From Pedobacter indicus (lineage in GTDB: Bacteria > Bacteroidota > Bacteroidia > Sphingobacteriales > Sphingobacteriaceae): a DNA stretch of 64,000 bases. The position numbers and the translations under genes are program-made. Shown here piece by piece: positions 27,884 to 37,045 of the stretch; position 1 is the stretch's first letter, and the number at the start of each line of letters is the position of its first letter. The notes beneath the pieces are model-generated. The model searched no databases. It saw nothing but the letters and a program-made list of their open reading frames with translations, and had not been told where the DNA came from. The stretch spans positions 186,001-250,000 of the forward strand of contig NZ_QRGB01000001.1 of the NCBI RefSeq assembly GCF_003449035.1. The letters are read 5' to 3'.

Positions 27884-28609
27884 TTAGGAAATTCCCTTGA
27901 AGTGTCGCATACGATAACTATTCATCGCTACCTTCCCCAATTGTTTTACTAACTGATAGTTAGCAACCGCACCAACGGCCGCTCCAATGATTGGAATTAA
28001 TTGTGCCAGTTTAGCCAAATCGATATAATCTCGATATTCCTGCTGAAAGGTTCTCCAGTCAAAACTCTCCACATCTTCCGGCAGATTTTCACTGTAATGC
28101 TCCCAGTCAGCTACAATCTTATAAACCTCATTGCGTCCTTGCTGACTTGAGAATGTCAACTGAAATATGTACAGGATAAATAAACGCTCTTTAAAGTCTT
28201 TTACGTTATAGCCATAAAGCGCAGCAACTTCAAAAAGCATCTTCATCTTAATCGCCAGAAAGGCAGGAAAATCAACAAAGCCCATCACCAAACCACCTGC
28301 GCCGGTCACCGCACCTTCTACGGAAGCTGTCTTTTGGTAAAACTTGATTTGCTTCTTTACATACGCCTCCTGTAATTGAAAAGACGCATCCACTTTCGGT
28401 TTCGGCGTGATGTATTTCGTCCCAAACAAAACTCCGTTCACCATCTTTTCAATAGCATACGTAATTCCCTGGTGAACTTTTTCAGGAATCATGCTATTCA
28501 ATTTTACTTGCACTTTCTTAGTCAGCCGATTCGTAATGGAGGCTTTTTTCTGCATCTTCATTTGCCAATAAGACAATTCGGGCCAGATGCGTTCTTCATA
28601 GGGAGTCAT
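27884..28609 (-). CDS. EcsC family protein
   Basis: About 241 residues from ATG 28609 (a TTG two codons upstream is also open). Features fitting EcsC: an amphipathic N-terminal half with a basic helix (KKASITNRLTKKVQ), a glycine-rich hydrophobic stretch GAVTGAGGLVMGFVDFPAFLAIKMKML near the centre, and a second one, LIPIIGAAVGAVANY, near the C-terminus. The family, named for the third gene of Bacillus ecsABC, has no established biochemical function. It lies 22 bp upstream of ispG on the same strand and probably shares its transcript. Confidence 0.82.
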   Translation of the reverse strand: MTPYEERIWPELSYWQMKMQKKASITNRLTKKVQVKLNSMIPEKVHQGITYAIEKMVNGVLFGTKYITPKPKVDASFQLQEAYVKKQIKFYQKTASVEGAVTGAGGLVMGFVDFPAFLAIKMKMLFEVAALYGYNVKDFKERLFILYIFQLTFSSQQGRNEVYKIVADWEHYSENLPEDVESFDWRTFQQEYRDYIDLAKLAQLIPIIGAAVGAVANYQLVKQLGKVAMNSYRMRHFKGIS

Positions 28610-28687
28610 ATACAAATAAACATAATTTTTACCAAGACTATCCTACAAATACCGTGCTTTTTCCTATCTTACCCCTGAGGAGCAGAT

Positions 28688-29353
28688 ATGAATTTTTTGT
28701 CGCATTTCTACTATACACAATCTACAGCAAACCCCTACTATACCATGGGGGCTGTACTACCTGACCTCTTCAGAAATCATCACCACGATTGGAAATTTCA
28801 TGAAATAGACGTAGTTCCGGATGGCGACGATATGAGTTGGCTTATCAAGGGCTGGTTGCTGCATATTGAAGTTGACCGTATCTTCCATAGCTCTGCGCCA
28901 TTTTCAGCACATACCTCTCATCTGCGGAAGAAACTTGTCCATGTTTTCACGGAGCCTCCCAAGCGTCCTTTTTTTCTCGCCCACATCGGCTACGAGCTTA
29001 TTCTGGATGCGCTGTTAATCCAAAATAAAAAAGTGATTGCCGCAGAGTTTTACCAACAACTAGAAAGCTGTGACCCTTCCGTCTTAGATCGATTTATGGT
29101 TCAACTCGGCGTTCAGGATACGGGAGGCTTTCATAAATTTTTAAAAAATTTTATTGAAAGCCGTTACTTAGGAAATTATGACCGCCCGAAGAGCCTGGTC
29201 CACGCCCTCGATCAAATCGGCCGCAGAGTCTGGGTCGAAAAATTCACTGACTTTGAAACTAAGAATACAATCGAAGCGATCGATTCGACAATGAAAGAAC
29301 TGAACCCAGCTTTTATCGATGTATTTCATTGGGTTGAAAAACGTCTACTCTGA
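28688..29353 (+). CDS. Hypothetical protein with acyl-carrier-protein phosphodiesterase-like N-terminus
   Basis: A 221-residue soluble protein rich in His, Asp and aromatics. It begins MNFLSHFYYTQ, and continues with AVLPDLFRNHHHDW, an opening reminiscent of AcpH (MNFLAHL then GNxxxDF), followed by all-alpha sequence with HIEVDRIFHSS and HIGYELILDALL. The spaced His/Asp residues could form a metal site like that of HD-fold enzymes, but I cannot assign a function. It starts divergently from the EcsC-like gene, about 80 bp away. Confidence 0.78.
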   Translation: MNFLSHFYYTQSTANPYYTMGAVLPDLFRNHHHDWKFHEIDVVPDGDDMSWLIKGWLLHIEVDRIFHSSAPFSAHTSHLRKKLVHVFTEPPKRPFFLAHIGYELILDALLIQNKKVIAAEFYQQLESCDPSVLDRFMVQLGVQDTGGFHKFLKNFIESRYLGNYDRPKSLVHALDQIGRRVWVEKFTDFETKNTIEAIDSTMKELNPAFIDVFHWVEKRLL

Positions 29354-29665
29354 ATAAGTTCGCTTATCGAAGCGCTGAACTATAGAACGGAAGAAACAAA
29401 AATCACTTTCAAGTATCTTGGTGAAAACTTGTAAAGGGTATTTAACGATTAATTGCCTAATGATTCCCTATTACTCCCGTATAAATCGACGAAAATAGGG
29501 ATATATCAGCAAATAACTCGGCAATAATTCGCCTATGGATCCGAACAAGGTCTTAAGAGGATTTAAATAAAACGCATTATGCATATTGAATGATTGTTAT
29601 TTTTTTATATCTTCAAACCCGATTAATCGAGGCCGTATTTTGCAACGACCTATAACGAGCAACTC
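29354..29665. other. 312-bp intergenic region before the DASS transporter gene
   Basis: No open frame of note and no RNA gene recognised. An AT-rich stretch with TTGTTATTTTTTTATATCTTC (about 29593-29613) resembles a degraded Bacteroidota promoter (the -7 box would be TATCTTCA, one mismatch). A short palindrome GATTAATC lies just after it. No terminator-like stem was found for the gene ending at 29353. Confidence 0.4.
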
Positions 29666-31057
29666 ATGATTAAGAAAAATTTGAAGACGATCAACTTCAT
29701 TGTTGGTCCTTTGCTCTTTTTGCTTGTTAACTTTGTTCCTTTCGAGGGTCTATCCCCACAAGGAAGAGCCGTCTTAGCCTGTACAATATGGGTCGCTTTC
29801 TGGTGGATTACCGAAGCAGTTGAACTTCCTGTTACGTCGATCCTTCCAATTATTATTTTCCCGCTGTCGGGTGCGTTAACAGTCTCGGAAACGACCAGCT
29901 CCTACGGGAATCCTTATATCTTTTTGTTTATGGGCGGCTTTGTAATCGGATTGGCAATAGAACGTTCAGGTCTGCATAAGCGTATCGCTTTTAATCTTAT
30001 CAAGATTGTTGGAACCAGCGAGAAAAAAGTAATCTTAGGCTTTATGGTGGCTACGGGGTTCCTATCCATGTGGATATCCAATACGGCAACGGCAATCATG
30101 ATGTTACCAATCGGTATTTCTGTTGCCAGCCATTTCGGCGATCGGCAACCTTTTTCTAAAAACCTGATGTTGGGTATCGCTTACGCTGCTTCCATTGGCG
30201 GAATAGGCACGTTAATCGGCACACCGCCCAATATTATTTTAGCCGGAATTGTAAAAGAATCACTAGGCTACGAGATTTCTTTCTTAAACTGGATGTTGTT
30301 TGCGACGCCGTTTGCTGCTATTCTCTTGCTGGCCACTTGGTTTACCTTAACAAGGTATACAACCGAAAAAGATACCGAGCCGGCAAACTATGGACTAGAC
30401 AGTCTGGGTAAAATGTCGCTTGTCGAAAAACGGGTGGCTGTTGTGTTTGTATTGGTGGCCTTCCTGTGGATCAGTCGGTCATTTCTTTGGAATGGTATTT
30501 TACCGATGTTGGACGATACCATCATCGCGATCGTCGGAGCGATGATGATGTTCACCGTCCCGGCAGGCGATGGCAAAGGTCCGCTTATGAATTGGGAGGC
30601 AGCCAAGAAAATACCTTGGGATGTTCTCCTTCTCTTTGGAGCCGGCTTGGTCATTGCCCATGGCTTCTCGAGCACGGATCTGACCGTCTGGCTCGGAGAG
30701 CATTTTGCTTATCTTGATTTCCTACCGGTGGCCGTCTTTACAATTCTGATTATTGCAGGCATCAACTTTTTAACCGAAATCACATCCAATACAGCAACGG
30801 CCAGCATGATCTTGCCGGTGCTGATTACCATCGGCATTTCGTTGAATATGGATGTACTGCCGCTGCTAGCGGGAGCGGCTATTGCGGCCTCTTGCGCATT
30901 TATGATGCCGGTTGCCACACCACCGAACGCCATTGTCTTTAGTTCGGGAAAAGTGACAATCCCTGAGATGATCCGAGCCGGATTTGCCTTAAATATTGCA
31001 GCAATTATTTTGGTATTTGTTTTCGTTCAATTTATATGGGGATTGATTTTTAAGTAA
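29666..31057 (+). CDS. DASS family (SLC13) anion/dicarboxylate transporter
   Basis: A 463-residue inner-membrane protein with about eleven hydrophobic segments. The two family-defining SNT motifs are present in symmetrical halves: SNTATAIMMLP near residue 138 and SNTATASMILPVL near residue 373, which form the Na+ and substrate sites. IGGIGTLIGTPPN and MMPVATPPNAIVF also match. The likely substrate is a C4-dicarboxylate or citrate, but sulfate/phosphate relatives exist. MATE transporter follows 22 bp later. Confidence 0.92.
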   Translation: MIKKNLKTINFIVGPLLFLLVNFVPFEGLSPQGRAVLACTIWVAFWWITEAVELPVTSILPIIIFPLSGALTVSETTSSYGNPYIFLFMGGFVIGLAIERSGLHKRIAFNLIKIVGTSEKKVILGFMVATGFLSMWISNTATAIMMLPIGISVASHFGDRQPFSKNLMLGIAYAASIGGIGTLIGTPPNIILAGIVKESLGYEISFLNWMLFATPFAAILLLATWFTLTRYTTEKDTEPANYGLDSLGKMSLVEKRVAVVFVLVAFLWISRSFLWNGILPMLDDTIIAIVGAMMMFTVPAGDGKGPLMNWEAAKKIPWDVLLLFGAGLVIAHGFSSTDLTVWLGEHFAYLDFLPVAVFTILIIAGINFLTEITSNTATASMILPVLITIGISLNMDVLPLLAGAAIAASCAFMMPVATPPNAIVFSSGKVTIPEMIRAGFALNIAAIILVFVFVQFIWGLIFK

Positions 31058-31079
31058 AATCCTTAGATTTGGCCGCAAG

Positions 31080-32396
31080 ATGAAAAATCACTTGGCGATT
31101 GCCAAAAAAGCCTTTCCCATCATATTGGCCAATGCAAGTGTACCTCTGTTGGGACTTGTGGACACAGCTGCTATCGGCCATACCGGCGGCGCACAAGAGA
31201 TCGGCGCTATTGCTTTAGGTGCGCTCGTGTTCAGCTTCCTATATTGGGGATTCGGTTTTCTGAGAATGGGCACGACAGGTTATGTTTCTCAGGCTTTTGG
31301 GGCAGGGAAACATGATGAAATACGCAATATTGGGCTGCGTTATGCGGTGATAGCATTGGGGATTGGCATTCTCTTTATTTGTTTACAGCAACTCATCCTA
31401 CCCGTCGCCTTACATCTTTTGGATACAAGTGTTTCCATTAAACAATTGGTGGGCGACTATTTCTATGTGCGAATTTGGGGTGCACCTGCAACCTTATGCA
31501 CCTATGCCCTGCTGGGTATTCTTATCGGTTTAGGTGAAACCAAAAAGCTTCTCGTCTTGCAATTGGTGCTGAATGGACTAAACATTATCCTGAATGTAAT
31601 TTTCGTTGTTTTCTTAGGGTTCGGTGTTAAAGGCATCGCCTTGGGAACCGTATTAGCTGAATGGACTTCCCTCTTTTTCGGAATATGGATGGTGTGGCAG
31701 ATTCTCAACCGCTTATCGCCGACCCTTCAGAATATTCATTGGAAAACACTGTTTAATAGGCAGGAATTCGGTCAAATGATGCAAACCAACGGCAATATTA
31801 TGATCCGTACACTGGCTCTTTTATTCGGATTTGCATGGTTTACCAACCGCGGAGCTGGTTTTGGAGATGGCATTTTAGCAGCTAATCACATCCTATTACA
31901 ATTTGTATCACTGTCGGCTTTTTTTCTCGACGGTTATGCTTATGTTGTCGAAATGATGGTAGGTCGAAACCTGGGCGCGCGAGATGAACGTGCTTTCCAA
32001 ACTGAGTTAAAGCTTGCAAATGAACTCGCTGGTGCTACGGCGCTGGTTTTAGCTTTGCTGTTCTTCTTTGGAGGCAACCTGGCTATCAATGGTTTAACGA
32101 CGGATGTCACCGTCCGAGGTTTCGCCTATAGCTACCTGCCGCTAGCATGTCTTTATATTTTTACTTCCTTTTATGCATTCCAATTGGACGGCGTGTTCAT
32201 TGGTGCCACGTTGAGCAAAGAAATGCGAAATGCGAGTATCGTCTCCGTTATTGTGTTTTTGGCTAGCAGTCTATTGTTAAGCCACTATCTGGGAAACAAA
32301 GGGCTGTGGATTGCTTTTATCATATACGTATCTGTCAGGGGTATAAGTCTGCATTATTATATGCCGAGGGTGAGGAAGTTATTTCACTCCCAATAA
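31080..32396 (+). CDS. MATE family efflux transporter (DinF-like)
   Basis: A 438-residue inner-membrane protein with twelve hydrophobic segments in two bundles. The N-terminus (ASVPLLGLVDTAAIGHTGG) and VSQAFGAGKHDEIRNIG are typical of the DinF branch of MATE exporters; the second half repeats the pattern with GRNLGARDERAFQTEL. Substrate cannot be read from sequence. It is followed after 28 bp by hemW on the same strand. Confidence 0.93.
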   Translation: MKNHLAIAKKAFPIILANASVPLLGLVDTAAIGHTGGAQEIGAIALGALVFSFLYWGFGFLRMGTTGYVSQAFGAGKHDEIRNIGLRYAVIALGIGILFICLQQLILPVALHLLDTSVSIKQLVGDYFYVRIWGAPATLCTYALLGILIGLGETKKLLVLQLVLNGLNIILNVIFVVFLGFGVKGIALGTVLAEWTSLFFGIWMVWQILNRLSPTLQNIHWKTLFNRQEFGQMMQTNGNIMIRTLALLFGFAWFTNRGAGFGDGILAANHILLQFVSLSAFFLDGYAYVVEMMVGRNLGARDERAFQTELKLANELAGATALVLALLFFFGGNLAINGLTTDVTVRGFAYSYLPLACLYIFTSFYAFQLDGVFIGATLSKEMRNASIVSVIVFLASSLLLSHYLGNKGLWIAFIIYVSVRGISLHYYMPRVRKLFHSQ

Positions 32397-32424
32397 CTCA
32401 TATTTTCATCTTACCTTTGTTTCT

Positions 32425-33555
32425 ATGGCCGGCATTTATATCCACATCCCTTTCTGTAAACAAGCATGTCATTATTGTGATTTTCATTTTTCGACGTCCA
32501 TGAGGCATAAAGATGATATGGTTAGCGCTATTTTACAGGAAATTGAATTGAGGAAGAATTACTTAGAAAATACGCCAATAAAGAGCATCTATTTTGGCGG
32601 CGGTACGCCCTCTCTCTTGTCGTCGCAGGAAATCAATCGTATAATTGATATGATTTATCATACCCAACAGGTTGAGAATACTATCGAAATTACCCTCGAA
32701 GCCAATCCGGACGACCTGACTGCGGAAAAAGTTAAAGATCTCCGCGGCACTCCCGTTAACCGCTTCAGCATCGGTGTCCAATCCTTTTATGAGGAGGACT
32801 TGAGGTGGATGAACCGTGCTCATAATGCACAGGAAGCTGAAAGCTCGATTAAACGTGCTCAGGATGCGGGCTTTACAAACATTACGTGTGATCTGATCTA
32901 TGGTTATCCGCTATTGTCAGATACCAAATGGATCAATAATATCGACCGGATGGCTGAATTTGAAGTTCCCCATCTTTCTGCTTATAGCATGACAGTGGAA
33001 CCTCAGACCGCTCTTGGCGCCTTCATCCGGAAAGGAACACAACAGCCGATGAACGAAGGACAAAGCGCCGATCAGTTTATTCTTTTGATGCAGAAAATGG
33101 GGGAAAATGGATACGAACAATATGAAATTTCGAACTTCGCTCGAAACCAACAGTACTCAAAACATAATACCAGTTATTGGCAAGGGGTACCTTATATAGG
33201 CATAGGCCCTTCTGCCCATTCGTTCAATGGAAGGGAGCGACAATGGAACGTAGCTAACAACATGAAGTACCTGCAAGCTTTGGCAGACAAACAAATACCT
33301 GCTGAAAAAGAAATCCTAAGAGAATCAGATAAGTTCAATGAATATATCATGACCTCGCTCCGAACCAAATGGGGGGTCGATTATGCGTATCTGGAGAAAA
33401 CCTTTGATTCTGATTTTCTCTTAGAAATGCGCAAGCCTTTAGATATGTACATCGACAAAGGAAAAATTGAAAATAAAGAAGGTCACTATGTCTTAACAGA
33501 ACAAGGCAAATTAATCGCAGATCAAATCGCCTCTGATCTTTTTATCACATTCTAG
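32425..33555 (+). CDS. hemW: Radical SAM heme chaperone
   Basis: A 376-residue radical SAM protein with the CxxxCxxC cluster motif in FCKQACHYCDF near the N-terminus, the YFGGGTPSLL SAM-binding block, and the C-terminal HemN_C domain. It lacks the extended N-terminus of true HemN coproporphyrinogen dehydrogenases, so the heme-chaperone role is the better assignment. The stop codon directly abuts the stop of convergent waaA (no base between). Confidence 0.93.
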   Translation: MAGIYIHIPFCKQACHYCDFHFSTSMRHKDDMVSAILQEIELRKNYLENTPIKSIYFGGGTPSLLSSQEINRIIDMIYHTQQVENTIEITLEANPDDLTAEKVKDLRGTPVNRFSIGVQSFYEEDLRWMNRAHNAQEAESSIKRAQDAGFTNITCDLIYGYPLLSDTKWINNIDRMAEFEVPHLSAYSMTVEPQTALGAFIRKGTQQPMNEGQSADQFILLMQKMGENGYEQYEISNFARNQQYSKHNTSYWQGVPYIGIGPSAHSFNGRERQWNVANNMKYLQALADKQIPAEKEILRESDKFNEYIMTSLRTKWGVDYAYLEKTFDSDFLLEMRKPLDMYIDKGKIENKEGHYVLTEQGKLIADQIASDLFITF

Positions 33556-34881
33556 TTAAGGAAGCCTATCTTCGATAAAGTTCACGATTCGTTCCGTTGC
33601 CCCGGCTTGCTGCTGAACATAGCCGACTGCACGGTTCCCCGCTTCGATGCGCACTTTATAATCCATCAATTCATCCATCACAAGTATCAGCTCCCGTTCA
33701 TTACTGATTGAGTAAGCCGCTTTAGCCTGAATTAAATCTTTCGCTTCCTGAAATTTATGGTAATTAGGACCGAAAATAACGGGCATGCCATAGGCTGCTG
33801 CTTCAAGCGTATTGTGAATACCCGCACCAAATCCGCCACCGATATAGGCAATATCGCCATATCCGTAGAGTGAAGAAAGCATACCCACATTGTCAATAAT
33901 CAAAATCGGGGCTTTATGCTCTGGGATCGTGTCAGCTTCTGTGTCCGTATCGTGGTAAATTAAATCCATGTCTATTTCCCGTTGCCTCGATTGATCCATC
34001 TTTAGCTGCTCTTTATGCATATGATCACTCAGCTCAGAAAATAAAACAGCCATAGAAAACAACTTACGAGTGTAGTCGACACTCTCTTTGCTTACTTCAT
34101 GCGGCGCAATGATCAACTTCCAATCAGGAAATACCTGATGAAATGCTAATAGCCTTTCCAAATCTTGTGGCCAGGTACTGCCCGCGACCATTACCCGATG
34201 CCCCGTTGCAAAATAGGAAATGACCGGCAACTCACGAACATTCTTCGAAACAGCAACCACACGATCGAACCGTGTATCTCCGCTCAACGTAGCATTTTCC
34301 AGACCAATCCGATTTAATAAGCTGATACTCTCTTGGTTTTGTACAAAAAAATGAGAAACATAGCTTAGAATCTGTCTGAAAATTCCGCCATACCATTTGA
34401 AGAACACCTGATCTGGGCGATAAATCGCTGAAACCATATACAACGGTATATTCTCTCGTTTTAGTTCACGGAAATAAAACAACCAATAGTCATATTTCGT
34501 AAAAAAGACCATTTCCGGGTTAATCAACTCGACAAAACGCTTGGCGTTTGAGGCTGAATCAGCAGGCAAATAAAAGACGTGTTCGGCCAAAGAATAGTTT
34601 TTGCGAATCTCATAGCCAGAAGGCGAGAAAAACGTAATAATGATAAGTTTATCCGGAAAACGTTTTTTAAACTCTTCGAGTACTGATCGCCCTTGTTCAA
34701 ACTCGCCAAGGGATGCAAAATGGAACCAAATATGTTTTTTTGACGAATCTACATCGCTTTCAATCTTCTCCAGCAAACCCTTCCGTCCGTCCACCCACTT
34801 CCTTGCCTTTTTACCAAAAATAGCACCGATTCGAATCAGGAAATGAAAAAAAGAAATACCAATGCTATATAATAGAGTCAT
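33556..34881 (-). CDS. waaA: 3-deoxy-D-manno-octulosonic acid transferase
   Basis: Transfers Kdo from CMP-Kdo to lipid A precursors on the cytoplasmic face of the inner membrane. The 441-residue protein has an N-terminal hydrophobic anchor, the conserved HFASLGEFEQ (acceptor-side glutamate) and a GT-B C-terminal domain with YGDIAYIGGGFGAGIHNTLEAAAYG. ATG at 34881 chosen over a TTG four codons upstream. This shows a Kdo-containing LPS or lipooligosaccharide. Confidence 0.93.
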   Translation of the reverse strand: MTLLYSIGISFFHFLIRIGAIFGKKARKWVDGRKGLLEKIESDVDSSKKHIWFHFASLGEFEQGRSVLEEFKKRFPDKLIIITFFSPSGYEIRKNYSLAEHVFYLPADSASNAKRFVELINPEMVFFTKYDYWLFYFRELKRENIPLYMVSAIYRPDQVFFKWYGGIFRQILSYVSHFFVQNQESISLLNRIGLENATLSGDTRFDRVVAVSKNVRELPVISYFATGHRVMVAGSTWPQDLERLLAFHQVFPDWKLIIAPHEVSKESVDYTRKLFSMAVLFSELSDHMHKEQLKMDQSRQREIDMDLIYHDTDTEADTIPEHKAPILIIDNVGMLSSLYGYGDIAYIGGGFGAGIHNTLEAAAYGMPVIFGPNYHKFQEAKDLIQAKAAYSISNERELILVMDELMDYKVRIEAGNRAVGYVQQQAGATERIVNFIEDRLP

Positions 34882-34969
34882 AAAAAGAACCAATTATTAT
34901 TTTTATTGAAAGAACAGTTAAAAATACAAATGTTTGTAATAAATTTAATATTTTGTTTTTGCCAAATTA

Positions 34970-34990
34970 ATTACCTTCGCCAAAGGTAAT
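34970..34990 (+). promoter_or_regulatory. 8-bp inverted repeat in the leader of the nucleotide-sugar operon
   Basis: Perfect ATTACCTT / AAGGTAAT with a 5-nt loop, ending 20 bp before the UXS ATG. There is no T run. It could be a protein-binding operator or an mRNA hairpin near the start. Confidence 0.35.
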
Positions 34991-35010
34991 CATTATAATA
35001 AATCTTCATT

Positions 35011-35991
35011 ATGGATAAAAAACGGATACTAATAACAGGCGCAGCGGGCTTTTTAGGCTCACACCTTTGCGATCGCTTCATTGCGGAAGGCTTCCATGTC
35101 ATTGGCATGGATAATTTAATCACCGGCGACCTCCGGAATATCGAACATTTGTTCCCGCTGGAAAATTTTGAGTTCTATCGGCACGACGTTTCTACCTTTG
35201 TTCACGTTCCTGGAAAACTCGACTATATCCTGCATTTCGCCTCGCCTGCCAGCCCGATCGATTACCTAAAGATTCCGATCCAGACCTTGAAGGTAGGCTC
35301 CCTCGGAACGCATAATCTGCTGGGTCTTGCCCGGGCAAAAGGTGCACGAATTTTAGTTGCATCTACATCAGAGGTTTATGGGGACCCGACAATCAGTCCG
35401 CAAACGGAAGATTACTGGGGTAATGTCAATCCTGTTGGCCCGAGAGGTGTATACGATGAAGCCAAACGCTTTCAAGAAGCCATTACCATGGCTTACCATA
35501 CTTTCCATAATCTAGAAACACGAATTGTCCGTATATTTAACACCTACGGACCAAGAATGCGGTTGAACGATGGTCGCGTATTACCCGCTTTTATCGGCCA
35601 GGCTCTTCGCGGTGAAGATTTGACCGTGTTTGGCGATGGGACACAAACTCGTTCATTTTGCTATGTAGACGATCAGGTAGAGGGAATATTCCGGCTCTTG
35701 ATGAGTGATTATGCACAGCCCGTCAATATCGGCAACCCTGATGAGATCACCATTAATCAGTTTGCTGAAGAAATTATCAAATTAACTGGCACAAAACAAC
35801 GCGTGGTTTATCATGCCCTGCCGGTAGACGACCCCAAACAACGCCGCCCTGATATCACCAAGGCAAAAGAGTTACTTGATTGGACACCAAAAGTTGGCCG
35901 AAAAGAAGGGTTGAAAATCACCTATGAATACTTTAAATCCTTACCGGAAAAAGAAATCAATCATAAGGACTTTTCATATTACAATAAATAA
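35011..35991 (+). CDS. UDP-glucuronate decarboxylase (UDP-xylose synthase)-like SDR
   Basis: Extended short-chain dehydrogenase, 326 residues. Nucleotide site GAAGFLGSH at the N-terminus, the [11 protein letters not shown] stretch typical of UXS, the STSEVYGDP block, and the catalytic YDEAK (YxxxK). The [15 protein letters not shown] segment is also diagnostic of UXS, which makes UDP-xylose from UDP-glucuronate. It begins a plus-strand trio with galE and rfbB, 12 and 6 bp apart, so sugar-nucleotide supply for surface polysaccharide is likely. Confidence 0.9.
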   Translation: MDKKRILITGAAGFLGSHLCDRFIAEGFHVIGMDNLITGDLRNIEHLFPLENFEFYRHDVSTFVHVPGKLDYILHFASPASPIDYLKIPIQTLKVGSLGTHNLLGLARAKGARILVASTSEVYGDPTISPQTEDYWGNVNPVGPRGVYDEAKRFQEAITMAYHTFHNLETRIVRIFNTYGPRMRLNDGRVLPAFIGQALRGEDLTVFGDGTQTRSFCYVDDQVEGIFRLLMSDYAQPVNIGNPDEITINQFAEEIIKLTGTKQRVVYHALPVDDPKQRRPDITKAKELLDWTPKVGRKEGLKITYEYFKSLPEKEINHKDFSYYNK

Positions 35992-36002
35992 AAACAGATA
36001 AA

Positions 36003-37040
36003 ATGAAGAAAATTTTGGTAACCGGCGGAACCGGATATATTGGATCACATACAGTTGTTGAACTCTACGAAGCTGGTTATACTCCAATTATCGTGGACAA
36101 TCTTTCTAATTCCAATATTGGTGTTCTAGGACAAATTGAAAAGATTACGGGTAAGAGACCGGCTTTCCACAACTTTGATTTATGTGACGAACAAAAAGTA
36201 AAAAAGTTCGTCAGCGACAATCCTGATATTGAAGGGGTCATCCACTTCGCAGCCTACAAAGCTGTCGGGGAGTCGGTAGAAAAACCGTTGAAATACTACT
36301 ACAATAATTTCTTTTCGTTGATCAACCTGCTCAATGCATTTTCGGGCAAACGCACGAACTTTGTCTTTTCATCCAGCTGTACGGTATATGGTCAACCAGA
36401 TGAACTGCCCGTTACGGAAGCGGCTGAAGTTAAGAAGGCCGAGTCTCCATACGGAAATACCAAGCAGATTGCTGAAGAGATCTTAAGTGAAACTGCAGCT
36501 AGCAATCCGAATTTCCGTATCCTTTCGCTCCGTTATTTCAATCCGGTCGGCGCACACAAAAGCGCCCTGATTGGCGAGCTACCACTTGGTGTTCCTCAAA
36601 ACCTAGTCCCTTTTATAACGCAGACGGCAATTGGCAAACGTGAAAAGATTACGGTATATGGAGATGACTACAACACAGCAGATGGTTCAGCTATCCGCGA
36701 CTACATCCACGTAGTCGATCTGGCAAAAGCACACGTGGCTGCTATTCAACTACTAGAAAAAGACTCAACCGGTAAAAATTACGATGTATTCAATATCGGA
36801 ACGGGGAACGGGACGTCGGTGCTCGAAGTAATCCATGCCTTTGAAAAAGCAACCGGAGAAAAATTAAACTACCAGATCGGCGCTCGCCGAAGTGGTGACG
36901 TGGAGCAAGTATGGGGAGACGTAACCAAATCGACAGAGGAGCTGGGATGGAAGGCAGAACTCGATATCGAGGAGATGATGCGCTCTGCCTGGGCTTGGGA
37001 AGTATATCTAAAAAATGAAAATCCATTTGATACGGAGTAA
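36003..37040 (+). CDS. galE: UDP-glucose 4-epimerase
   Basis: Extended SDR of 345 residues interconverting UDP-glucose and UDP-galactose. NAD site GGTGYIGSH at the N-terminus, HFAAYKAVGESVEKP, FSSSCTVYG with the catalytic Ser/Thr, and YGNTK (YxxxK). The RYFNPVGAH and DYIHVVDLA blocks are GalE-specific. Middle gene of the nucleotide-sugar trio. Confidence 0.94.
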   Translation: MKKILVTGGTGYIGSHTVVELYEAGYTPIIVDNLSNSNIGVLGQIEKITGKRPAFHNFDLCDEQKVKKFVSDNPDIEGVIHFAAYKAVGESVEKPLKYYYNNFFSLINLLNAFSGKRTNFVFSSSCTVYGQPDELPVTEAAEVKKAESPYGNTKQIAEEILSETAASNPNFRILSLRYFNPVGAHKSALIGELPLGVPQNLVPFITQTAIGKREKITVYGDDYNTADGSAIRDYIHVVDLAKAHVAAIQLLEKDSTGKNYDVFNIGTGNGTSVLEVIHAFEKATGEKLNYQIGARRSGDVEQVWGDVTKSTEELGWKAELDIEEMMRSAWAWEVYLKNENPFDTE

Positions 37041-37045
37041 TAATC

